From: an uncultured Chloroflexota bacterium
GTDB lineage: Bacteria > Chloroflexota > Limnocylindria > Limnocylindrales > Limnocylindraceae
Direction of reading: 5' to 3'
Length of the DNA: 12,981 nt
NCBI GenBank assembly: GCA_937864085.1
Contig: CALMIH010000049.1
Location: 1-12,981, forward strand
Shown piece after piece: positions 1 to 6,240 of the stretch; position 1 is the stretch's first letter; each line of letters starts with the position of its first letter. A program made the translations under genes and the position numbers. The notes under the pieces were generated by a model. That model worked only from the letters and a program-made list of their open reading frames with translations. It did not search any database and had not been told where the DNA came from.

Positions 1-92
1 AAGACGAAGATCAGGATCAGCCCCGCTACAAGCGGCGTGCCACGAAGGAGGGTCCGCTGCGCGGGGGATCGCTCAGCGCCTCGTGATGCCAT
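1..92 (-). CDS. N-terminus of an unidentified membrane or exported protein (partial)
   Basis: Reading the minus strand from an ATG at 92-90 gives 30 uninterrupted codons to the window edge. A basic, polar N-terminus (MASRGAERSPAQRTLLRG) is followed by a hydrophobic run (TPLVAGLILIFV) that starts a membrane segment or signal anchor. The frame is closed upstream by a stop at 104-102, so the start cannot lie further out. A TAATGT hexamer lies exactly six bases before the ATG, matching the promoter arrangement of other transcription-unit heads in this window. The gene is divergent from the DUF971-ppk1 operon, with 56 bases between the two start codons. The family cannot be recognised from 30 residues. 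The call rests on the start context and the hydrophobic N-terminus. Confidence 0.5.
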   Translation of the reverse strand, partial: MASRGAERSPAQRTLLRGTPLVAGLILIFV

Positions 93-98
93 GCGCGT

Positions 99-104
99 AC
101 ATTA
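99..104 (-). promoter_or_regulatory. Putative -10 element (TAATGT), leaderless-type, for the gene starting at 92
   Basis: TAATGT on the minus strand ends six bases before the ATG at 92, so transcription would start at or next to the start codon. No convincing -35 is seen at 16-18 bases. No Shine-Dalgarno lies at a normal distance. It partly overlaps the repeat at 101-106 proposed as part of a Pho-box-like operator. Confidence 0.4.
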
Positions 105-127
105 CCCGCCTTTACCAGGTGTTTACG
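101..127 (+). promoter_or_regulatory. Pho-box-like triple direct repeat upstream of the DUF971-ppk1 operon
   Basis: Three similar hexamers lie in tandem: ATTACC (101-106), TTTACC (111-116) and TTTACG (122-127), with spacings of 10 and 11 bases. Direct repeats of about 11-base period with a TT(A/C/T)AC-type core are the known layout of phosphate-regulon sites (Bacillus PhoP TT(A/C/T)ACA, Streptomyces GTTCACC). The last repeat ends nine bases before the putative -10 at 137-142, close to the spacing of Pho boxes that replace a -35. The -35 position here does not resemble TTGACA. It could regulate both divergent genes. Function is inferred from layout only. Confidence 0.35.
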
Positions 128-136
128 AAGCGACCC

Positions 137-142
137 TAGACT
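137..142 (+). promoter_or_regulatory. Putative -10 element (TAGACT), leaderless-type, for the DUF971-ppk1 operon
   Basis: TAGACT is followed by exactly six bases (CCCCTT) and then the ATG at 149. There is no purine-rich Shine-Dalgarno before this ATG, so this site is the clearest case for leaderless initiation in the window. A TTTACC at 111-116 would give an over-long 20-base spacer as a -35. An activator-dependent promoter fits better. Confidence 0.45.
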
Positions 143-148
143 CCCCTT

Positions 149-499
149 ATGACAGAGAGTGCCCACCAAGCCCCCAGTGCGATCCGCCTCCTGCGCGAAC
201 AGCAGGCGCTTGAGCTGGACTGGCCAGACGGACATCAGAGCCGATTCGCTGCGGTCGCCCTGCGCTGGCTCTGTCCATGCGCCTACTGCCGCGGTGAGGC
301 TGGGCTCCCGGGCTGGCTCGATGCCAACCCTTCGCTCACCGAACAGCAGACGACGCTAACTGGCGGAGAGCTCGTGGGCAGCTATGCGCTCTGCGCCTTC
401 TGGGGCGACGGACACCGCACCGGGTATTACACCTGGACACTCCTGCGAAAGAACTGCTCCTGCGCAGACTGCCTCGGACTGCAAAGCCAGAGCAGCTGA
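149..499 (+). CDS. DUF971 / GBBH-like N-terminal domain protein
   Basis: This small 116-residue protein consists of little more than one DUF971 domain, the fold also found at the N-terminus of gamma-butyrobetaine hydroxylase. Visible features are the core LELDWPDGHQSRF near residues 21-33, a CxCxxC cluster at Cys42/44/47, the family's GDGHRTGYYTW block around 86-96 with His89, and a second CxCxxC at Cys103/105/108. In GBBH the first cysteine trio and the histidine bind zinc, so a metal site is likely here too. The second cluster suggests another metal or an Fe-S function. The exact role of stand-alone DUF971 proteins is not established; some are linked to Fe-S handling. Its TGA overlaps the ppk1 ATG by one base, so the two are co-translated and probably one operon. 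Confidence 0.8.
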   Translation: MTESAHQAPSAIRLLREQQALELDWPDGHQSRFAAVALRWLCPCAYCRGEAGLPGWLDANPSLTEQQTTLTGGELVGSYALCAFWGDGHRTGYYTWTLLRKNCSCADCLGLQSQSS

Positions 500-2586
500 T
501 GGGCGACGGGCACCACAGCCAGAGCAGACACCCGGTTGTCAGTCGCGAGCTCTCCATGCTCGCCTTCAACGCACGCGTCTTGTACGAGGCGCAAGATCAG
601 CGCACGCTGCTGCTTGACCGCTTCAGGTTCCTCAGCATCGTCTCATCAAATGTGGACGAATTCTTTAGCGTGCGCGTCTCTGGCATTCGCGAACAGATTG
701 ATGCAGGGCTGCGCGTGCCTGGTGCAGACGGCCGCACGCCACTTGAACAGATGCACGCGATCCGTGAGTCGGCCGCCCTCCTTGCAGCAGCGAAGCAAGA
801 TACGTGGAGAGACCTCGTCAGTGAGCTCTCTGCTGCAGGGGTGCCGCTCGTGCAGTGGGCCGACTTGGAAGAGGCGGTGCAAGAGCGCCTCTCCGCCCGC
901 TTTAAACAAGAGATCTTCCCCGTCCTCACACCTCTCGCCGTGGACCCCGGGCACCCCTTCCCTTACGTCAGTAGCCTCAGCCTCTCGCTCGCAGTTCGCC
1001 TCAATGATCCAGAGCGGGGTGCAAGCTTTTTCGCGCGAGTTAAGGTTCCACAAATTCTTGGCCGGATTGTTGAAGTTGGCGACGGGCGCGTGCTTCTCAT
1101 TGAAGAGTTAATCAAAGCGCACCTCCACGTACTCTTCGCGGGACACGAGATTATTGACGCCTACCTATTCCGGATCACGCGCGACGCAGATTTTGAGGTT
1201 GAGGAGGGGGAGGCCGATGACCTCCTCGCAGCGATTGAAGAGGAGTTGCGACAGCGAAGATTCGGCAAGGTGATTCGATTGGAGGTGGAGGCAGGCATGT
1301 CCGAGGAGGTGCGCGCGCTCCTCCTTGCGGGCCTCTCGCTCAACGCTGATGCGCTTGCTGAAGTAGACGGCGTGCTCGACCTCACCGTTGGCGCTGAGAT
1401 CGCTGGTCTCCCGCACCCCGAGCTGCGGGCTCCCACATGGCAACCCGTCACACCTGCGCGAATCACGACGGCATCGCACGCCGCCGATGTCGCGCCAGAT
1501 CTCTTTGAGGTGATTCGCAAGGGCGACCTCCTGATGCACTACCCCTACGAGAGTTTTGATGCGAGCGCGGAGCGACTCTTCCAGCAGGCGGCGTCAGACC
1601 CCGACGTCCTCTCCATTCGCGCCACGCTGTATCGCACTGGTGCAACTTCAAGTATCCCTGGCCACCTTATCCAGGCTGCACGCGCGGGGAAAGAGGTTGT
1701 CGTCCTAGTAGAGCTGAAGGCGCGGTTTGATGAGGCGGCGAACATTGAGTGGGCGAGGCGACTGGAAGAGGCGGGGGCTCACGTCATCTATGGGATGAGC
1801 GGTCTCAAGACGCACTGCAAGGCCACGCTCATTGCACGGAGAGAAGAGGGAGGCATTCGGCGCTACGTCCACCTCTCCACAGGAAACTACAACCCAAAGA
1901 CCGCACGCCTCTACACCGATATCGCCCTCTTTACAGCTGAACAGGATTTTGGCAACGACCTGAGCGCCCTCTTCAACTACCTGACCGGCCTCTCGAAGCA
2001 CGCCGAATACCAGCGCCTCCTCGTAGCACCAACGCAGCTTAGGGGCGCCCTTCGGGAACGTATTCTGGCGGCAACCGAGGAGGCGAAGCGGGGTGGCAGC
2101 CCGTACATCGCCGCTAAGGTCAACGCGCTCGTTGACGTGGAGATGATCGCCCTTCTCGATGAAGCGGCTGAGCACGGCGTGCGAGTGGACCTGATCGTCC
2201 GCGGAATGTGCGGGCTCCTCCCCGACCCAGCCCGACACGGTGATCGACTCCAAATCCGCTCGATCGTTGGCGAGTTCCTCGAGCACAGCCGCATCTACCA
2301 CTTTGAATACGACGGCCGATCTGAATGGTTTGCGGGAAGCGCCGACCTGATGGACCGCAACCTTGATCGCCGCGTTGAGGCACTCTTCCCACTGATTGAC
2401 GCCGAGTCGGTGCGACGCTGTGAAGAGGTGCTTGAGGTGCTCCTCGGCGACGTTCGCAACTGCTGGATGCTGCAACCCGACGGCGCCTGGATTCGACTTG
2501 AGGAGATGGCGAGCGGCCACGAGAAGAGAGAGGCGCGCTCGGCCTTCGCTGACTTCAAGCGCGTCGCAAGCGCCGCCGCGGAATGA
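499..2586 (+). CDS. ppk1: Polyphosphate kinase PPK1
   Basis: PPK1 reversibly transfers the gamma-phosphate of ATP onto growing inorganic polyphosphate through a phosphohistidine. The 695 residues match the family's usual length. Domains in order: helical N domain with RELSMLAFNARVL (16-28) and FLSIVSSNVDEFF (44-56); head domain (about 120-315); and two phospholipase-D-like catalytic domains. The catalytic pair is visible as His439 in KTHCK and His596 in EHSRIYHF. They are 157 residues apart, the same separation as His435/His592 of the E. coli enzyme. The conserved block HLSTGNYNPKTARLYTD follows at 458-474. The enzyme is cytosolic or peripherally membrane-associated. The start overlaps the DUF971 stop by one base, and the end overlaps the CYTH gene by four (ATGA), so all three form one operon. 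No inactivating change is seen. Confidence 0.97.
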   Translation: MGDGHHSQSRHPVVSRELSMLAFNARVLYEAQDQRTLLLDRFRFLSIVSSNVDEFFSVRVSGIREQIDAGLRVPGADGRTPLEQMHAIRESAALLAAAKQDTWRDLVSELSAAGVPLVQWADLEEAVQERLSARFKQEIFPVLTPLAVDPGHPFPYVSSLSLSLAVRLNDPERGASFFARVKVPQILGRIVEVGDGRVLLIEELIKAHLHVLFAGHEIIDAYLFRITRDADFEVEEGEADDLLAAIEEELRQRRFGKVIRLEVEAGMSEEVRALLLAGLSLNADALAEVDGVLDLTVGAEIAGLPHPELRAPTWQPVTPARITTASHAADVAPDLFEVIRKGDLLMHYPYESFDASAERLFQQAASDPDVLSIRATLYRTGATSSIPGHLIQAARAGKEVVVLVELKARFDEAANIEWARRLEEAGAHVIYGMSGLKTHCKATLIARREEGGIRRYVHLSTGNYNPKTARLYTDIALFTAEQDFGNDLSALFNYLTGLSKHAEYQRLLVAPTQLRGALRERILAATEEAKRGGSPYIAAKVNALVDVEMIALLDEAAEHGVRVDLIVRGMCGLLPDPARHGDRLQIRSIVGEFLEHSRIYHFEYDGRSEWFAGSADLMDRNLDRRVEALFPLIDAESVRRCEEVLEVLLGDVRNCWMLQPDGAWIRLEEMASGHEKREARSAFADFKRVASAAAE

Positions 2587-3203
2587 GCAGGGTCCGCGAG
2601 AGGGAGCTCAAGTACCTCTATGCGTTGACGCAGCCCCCGCAACTCCCGGAAGGCTGGTCACTCGGAGAGGAGGCGGCGCCTCTCACGTTGCAGGACACCT
2701 ACATCGACCACGCTGGGCTACTAAACACGCGGGGCTGGTCACTACGTAGGCGCGAGATTAACGGGGGCGAGACTGGGTACACGTTGAAGCGCGGTGCTAG
2801 AACGGTCGGCGCACTCCACAACAGGGAAGAGGTTGAAGCGCTCGCGCGTAACGCTTCAAGTACCGCGAGGTCAAGTGCGCTGCCAGCAGAGATCAGTGAC
2901 CTCATTATGGACGAGTTCAGCGCAAAGCTCACAACGCAACTACAACCAACCGTCACGCTAACCCAGCAGCGCCGCACCTGGCCGCTGATGCATACGGGAG
3001 TCACCGTTGCCATCTGCTCCATTGACCAGGTTCAGTGCGCGTCAGATGCGTGGTGCGAACTTGAGATTGAGTTCCTCGCGTCGCTCGGCGAGGAGGAAGT
3101 TGCGCAGCTTGCGAAAGAGATTGACGACGCGCTGCGTAACGAGCCTGGAGTCTCCCCCGGCACCGAATCGAAGGCCGAACGTGCGCGAAGGTTAGCGCTG
3201 TGA
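2583..3203 (+). CDS. CYTH-domain phosphohydrolase (triphosphate tunnel metalloenzyme family)
   Basis: This 206-residue protein is of the CYTH superfamily, whose members use divalent metal in a beta-barrel tunnel to act on triphosphates (inorganic triphosphatase, thiamine triphosphatase, class IV adenylate cyclase). The hallmark ExExK is at Glu6/Glu8/Lys10. Further family features are RGWSLRRREI with paired arginines (about 52-61), a lysine in YTLKRG, a QQRRTW strand, and the acidic CELEIEF strand in the C-terminal half. There is no CHAD domain. The four-base overlap with ppk1 ties it to polyphosphate, so hydrolysis of tripolyphosphate or short polyphosphate is the best guess. Thiamine triphosphate or cyclase activity cannot be excluded. 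The 3' end overlaps the convergent ppx by 12 bases. Confidence 0.85.
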   Translation: MSRVRERELKYLYALTQPPQLPEGWSLGEEAAPLTLQDTYIDHAGLLNTRGWSLRRREINGGETGYTLKRGARTVGALHNREEVEALARNASSTARSSALPAEISDLIMDEFSAKLTTQLQPTVTLTQQRRTWPLMHTGVTVAICSIDQVQCASDAWCELEIEFLASLGEEEVAQLAKEIDDALRNEPGVSPGTESKAERARRLAL

Positions 3204-4211
3204 GGTAACGAGCGCGGCGAGCGAGTTGCGCCAATCTGATCCGCCGAGCGCTTCGGCAATGATCACCCCTTCGCGGATTCCACCGCGATCCACCGAGAGG
3301 CTCATCACGTCAGTCTGCTTAAGGAGCGCCTCGAGGATCGTGAGTCCAGCGGGGAGGAGTCGTGCGCGTCGCTCAGAGAGGGCGAAGCTGGAGGAGATCT
3401 CAACAGATGTCAGTGAGGAGAGCCGCTCCCCCATCAGGACAAGATCTTCGGGACGAATGGAATGCGTGAGAAGGGTCTCAGGCACCAACTTGAGGAGTCG
3501 AGTTGCAGTACCGCCAACCAGGACCAGGCGGCGCGCATCCGTAGCTGGTAGCGCCTGGAATGCGTCATGCGCCTGTTCGCGTAGTTCGCGCCACTCACGA
3601 AGTTTCGGTGGGTCGCTGTAGTTGACCCGCGCCATCAGCCGTGCCGATCCAATAGAGAATCCGTGCGCCTCTGGGCGCTTCCCTGGAGCGAGGCTCACGA
3701 TCTCCGTTGACCCACCACCGATATCACCCACCAGGAGTGGCGTTGATCGATCGTGCGGGTGGATGAGACCGAGAACCGTGAGCAGTCCCTCCTCTTCATG
3801 CGAGAGCACAACTGGCTCGATTCCGACCTTGTTGCGCAACGCCTTGAGCACTTCGCTCCGGTCTTTTGCGCGACGCAGTGGTTCGGTAGCCACAACGGAG
3901 AGTGAATGTGCACCAAGTCTCGTCGCTCGAAGATGGAAGCGCTCAAGCGCCTCAATCACGTCATCTGCCCCCTTGCTTCCGATCTCTTGGCGCCGCTCTA
4001 CCAGTCGGCCGAGATCGGAGGGGATTGACTCATCGGTCAACGGGCTGAGCCGGACTCCATCGGTGATGGCAACCAGAAGGTGGATCGAGTTTGAGCCGAT
4101 GTCCGCGACTGCGCCGATGCGGGGAGGCCTGGCGTTAATCGCGCGTTGATCTGCGGCGCTTCGCCTCGCTGTAGGCCGTCGCGGGGTGGAGGCTAAATCG
4201 CTACGCTTCAC
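3192..4211 (-). CDS. ppx: Ppx/GppA family exopolyphosphatase / pppGpp phosphatase
   Basis: This is a 339-residue enzyme of the ASKHA-fold Ppx/GppA family. It hydrolyses the terminal phosphate of polyphosphate and/or the 5' phosphate of pppGpp. The first phosphate-binding loop is VADIGSNSIHLLV (35-47) and the second is GDIGGGSTEIV (162-172). VVATEPLRRAKD (106-117) and the acidic SHEEEG (137-142), where the family's catalytic glutamate lies, are between them. It has only the two-domain core and lacks the C-terminal HD-like extension of the longer E. coli Ppx (about 510 residues). The GTG at 4211 is chosen because TAGGAT lies six bases upstream. This gives a basic, low-complexity tail of about 30 residues before the core. 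The substrate balance between polyphosphate and pppGpp cannot be read from sequence; neighbouring ppk1 favours polyphosphate. Confidence 0.9.
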   Translation of the reverse strand: MKRSDLASTPRRPTARRSAADQRAINARPPRIGAVADIGSNSIHLLVAITDGVRLSPLTDESIPSDLGRLVERRQEIGSKGADDVIEALERFHLRATRLGAHSLSVVATEPLRRAKDRSEVLKALRNKVGIEPVVLSHEEEGLLTVLGLIHPHDRSTPLLVGDIGGGSTEIVSLAPGKRPEAHGFSIGSARLMARVNYSDPPKLREWRELREQAHDAFQALPATDARRLVLVGGTATRLLKLVPETLLTHSIRPEDLVLMGERLSSLTSVEISSSFALSERRARLLPAGLTILEALLKQTDVMSLSVDRGGIREGVIIAEALGGSDWRNSLAALVTSQR

Positions 4212-4217
4212 CCTGGC

Positions 4218-4223
4218 ATCCTA
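4218..4223 (-). promoter_or_regulatory. TAGGAT element before ppx: leaderless -10 or RBS
   Basis: On the minus strand TAGGAT is followed by GCCAGG and the GTG start at 4211. The hexamer fits TANNNT six bases before a start codon, as at four other transcription-unit heads. It also contains AGGA, a possible Shine-Dalgarno at seven bases. Sequence alone does not separate the two readings. No clear -35 is visible. Confidence 0.35.
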
Positions 4224-4232
4224 GCGGCACGC

Positions 4233-4256
4233 TACGATACGTGAGTAATCGGAGAG
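4233..4256 (+). promoter_or_regulatory. Possible -10 (TACGAT) and ribosome binding site (GGAGAG) for phoU
   Basis: TACGAT at 4233-4238 could be a -10 giving a 20-30-base leader. GGAGAG at 4251-4256 could be the ribosome binding site ten bases before the ATG at 4267. A G-run at 4261-4266 precedes a second in-frame ATG at 4273. Unlike the other heads, phoU has no TANNNT six bases from its start, so it appears to have a conventional leader. The -35 is unclear. Confidence 0.25.
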
Positions 4257-4266
4257 CCTAGGGGGG

Positions 4267-5025
4267 ATGAGGATGAGCAACGAGCAAGAGCCTGGTCGCG
4301 TTGAGAACGAGATCAACGAGATCCTCGCACGCACATCAAGCGAAACGAGTGGACCTGCGGCGCAGCAGGGCGCGCGCGACCCTCTTGACCGTGAGCTTCG
4401 TGCAATCAAGGAGATCATCGTCCGGATGGGGAGCCTCGCCGAAGCGGCGATCCGTGATGCGCTGAAGGCGCTCACCACCCATGACGCTGAACTCGCAGAG
4501 AGGATCATCGTCGGCGATCGAGCGATCAATGCCATGCAGCATGAGGTGATCTCAGCAATTACCACAACGATCGCCACGCAAAGCCCAGTTGCTCGCGACC
4601 TGCGCAACCTCCTCACCATGAATCACGTTGCGTACGAACTGGAGCGCATCGCCGATCATGCCTCTTCGGTGGCGAAGGTGGCGAAGCAGCTGGCGCCAGA
4701 GCCAGCCCTGCAGCGCTATCTCCACCTCCCAGAGATCGGTGAGCTTGCCGCAGCGCAACTCCATGGCGTGCTCCTCGCCCTCGTTGACGCGGACGCGGTC
4801 CGCGCGCGCGAAGTTGCCGTGAGCGATGACCAGATTGACGCGCTCTATCGACAGTCGTTTGATGAGTGCGTCGTGCTCATGGAGGCAGATAAGGCGAATG
4901 TGGAGCGCGGCACACGTCTCCTCTTCGCCGCGCACTACCTTGAGCGCATTGGCGACCGCACCACCAACATTGCCGAAGATATCGTCTACCTCGTCTCTGG
5001 CGAGGTGGAAGACCTGAATCCGTGA
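4267..5025 (+). CDS. phoU: PhoU phosphate-signalling protein
   Basis: PhoU is a cytoplasmic adaptor linking the Pst phosphate transporter to the PhoR-type kinase; it keeps the Pho regulon off when phosphate is plentiful and affects polyphosphate and persistence. The protein (252 residues) shows two helical repeats. Each ends in the metal-binding signature: MNHVAYELERIADHASSVA in the first half and AHYLERIGDRTTNIAEDIVYL near the C-terminus. An acidic, polar N-terminal extension of about 40 residues precedes the first domain. ATG 4267 and ATG 4273 are both possible starts; 4267 suits the GGAGAG site. The stop overlaps the sixA GTG by four bases (GTGA). No pst transporter genes lie in the window. 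Confidence 0.93.
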   Translation: MRMSNEQEPGRVENEINEILARTSSETSGPAAQQGARDPLDRELRAIKEIIVRMGSLAEAAIRDALKALTTHDAELAERIIVGDRAINAMQHEVISAITTTIATQSPVARDLRNLLTMNHVAYELERIADHASSVAKVAKQLAPEPALQRYLHLPEIGELAAAQLHGVLLALVDADAVRAREVAVSDDQIDALYRQSFDECVVLMEADKANVERGTRLLFAAHYLERIGDRTTNIAEDIVYLVSGEVEDLNP

Positions 5026-5546
5026 ACGCAAGAGAGGCGCAGAGCGTCGTCAAGATCCTCTATCTGATCAGGCACGCAGATGCTGGAGATCCCTCTGAGT
5101 GGACCGGCCCGGACGCAGATCGGCCGCTGAGCGGGAAGGGGGTCAAGCAGGCTGCCAGACTCGCTGCAACGCTGCTTGCCGCAGAGACGCAGATTGATTC
5201 AATCCGTCACTCCCCTGCGCGACGCTGTGCAGAGACTGCAACGGTGCTCTCGGCGGTACTAGAGGTTGAGTCAGCAGCAGACGATCGTCTTGCAAACGGC
5301 CCAAACCTCTCTGACCTTGACAGGATGTTCAATCGAAAAGGAATTAATCGGCTCGCACTCGTCGGCCATGAGCCGAGCCTCAGCAGGCTCGTTGCAGAGC
5401 TGACTGGCACCTCTGGGATCGCCGTTGAGAAGGGTGCGCTGATTAGAATCGACCTACCGAACGGACCTGGCGCTGGCGCTGGTGCCGGTCGCCTGGTCAC
5501 CATCGCGCCACCGTCGCTCCTCCGCGCACCGAAGGACGAACGCTAG
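5022..5546 (+). CDS. sixA: SixA-type phosphohistidine phosphatase (histidine phosphatase superfamily)
   Basis: This 174-residue enzyme removes phosphate from phosphohistidine or related small phosphoesters through a phosphohistidine intermediate. The RHG-type nucleophile motif is LIRHAD with Arg17-His18. LSGKGVKQAARLA follows, as in SixA. The second arginine lies in HSPARRCAETA (63-73) and the second histidine is His116 in LVGHEP. The short length without an insertion favours SixA over phosphoglycerate mutase. The GTG at 5022 is chosen because it overlaps the phoU stop and a GAGGTGGA stretch lies upstream. A Gly-Ala run (about 150-156) encoded by a short six-base tandem repeat precedes the last strand. 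Its TAG shares a CTAG with the stop of the convergent GDPD gene. SixA genes commonly neighbour ppk, ppx or CHAD genes; its target here is unknown. Confidence 0.85.
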   Translation: MNAREAQSVVKILYLIRHADAGDPSEWTGPDADRPLSGKGVKQAARLAATLLAAETQIDSIRHSPARRCAETATVLSAVLEVESAADDRLANGPNLSDLDRMFNRKGINRLALVGHEPSLSRLVAELTGTSGIAVEKGALIRIDLPNGPGAGAGAGRLVTIAPPSLLRAPKDER

Positions 5547-6232
5547 AGCGCCTCTCCCTCCACGCAAGCGGCGGTGAGTCCAGGATGCGCGAGGTGCTCC
5601 CGATCCGCGCGCAAGCGCAGCGTCCAGGCTGCAAGCTCAAGCCCCGCCGCGGTCACATCGCGTGCGAGATCCGTCGCGAGCAACCCCTTCTCAACTGAGA
5701 GGCCGCTCACGCCAAGGGCGAGTGCTTGATCAAGCAGGCTCGGAGTCACCTGCTCCACATTGAGCCAGAGTGGCCAGTTCGGAGCGCGTTCGCGAATCTT
5801 CCGCAGGACGTCCACATCAAAGCTGGAGAAGGTCACCCCATCTGCACCCTCGCCGCGCAGTTCACGAATCAGAGGGAAGAGCTCATCCCGCGGTGCCTCC
5901 TTCACCTCAACGTCGAGTAGGAGATCTGGGGGCAGTACGGCGAGCGCATCGCGCAGCGAAGGCACGCCAAGCACACTCAGCGTCTCGCTGGAGAGCTTGC
6001 TGACCACACGCGGATCACCATATGTTCGCTGCAGCGTGGCGTCGTGCAAGATAAATGGCACGCCATCCGCTGAGAAGCGAACGTCAAACTCCACGCCATC
6101 AAGTCCTGATCCAGCAACCGCCGCCAATGCCGCAAGCGAGTTCTCTTTCAGGTCGCCATGGAGTCCGCGATGCGCAAGGAGGGCAGGGCGACCGAGCACC
6201 TCAGCAGCACGGCCGATCGGTGAGCTACGCAT
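5543..6232 (-). CDS. Glycerophosphodiester phosphodiesterase (GDPD family, UgpQ-like)
   Basis: This enzyme hydrolyses glycerophosphodiesters to glycerol 3-phosphate and an alcohol, scavenging phosphorus and carbon from phospholipid head groups. The 229-residue TIM barrel shows the full GDPD signature: AHRG (His21-Arg22), KEN (Glu30-Asn31), the metal-binding VEFDVR (Glu48, Asp50), the catalytic ILHD (His63), DVEVKE (Glu109, Lys111) and a late AAWTLR strand with Trp203. There is no signal peptide, so it is cytoplasmic, like UgpQ rather than periplasmic GlpQ. It starts eight bases after the histidine kinase stop on the same strand, without a clear ribosome binding site, so it is probably the last gene of the proS-kinase-GDPD operon. 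Placement behind a PhoR-like kinase fits a phosphate-starvation role, which is inferred. Confidence 0.9.
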   Translation of the reverse strand: MRSSPIGRAAEVLGRPALLAHRGLHGDLKENSLAALAAVAGSGLDGVEFDVRFSADGVPFILHDATLQRTYGDPRVVSKLSSETLSVLGVPSLRDALAVLPPDLLLDVEVKEAPRDELFPLIRELRGEGADGVTFSSFDVDVLRKIRERAPNWPLWLNVEQVTPSLLDQALALGVSGLSVEKGLLATDLARDVTAAGLELAAWTLRLRADREHLAHPGLTAACVEGEAL

Positions 6233-6240
6233 TCGCTTGA

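Noticed and set aside
26..235. 69-codon minus-strand open frame across the first intergenic region and DUF971.
   Set aside because: It runs antisense into the DUF971 gene and resembles no family. The adjacent frame starting at 92 has a better start context and a hydrophobic N-terminus.
1705..2520. 271-codon open frame antisense to ppk1.
   Set aside because: Long antisense frames are expected in GC-rich coding DNA. It has no recognisable motif, while ppk1 on the other strand is unmistakable.
3226..4149. Two plus-strand open frames (131 and 175 codons) opposite ppx.
   Set aside because: They are Arg/Ser-rich shadow translations of the ppx gene with no family resemblance.
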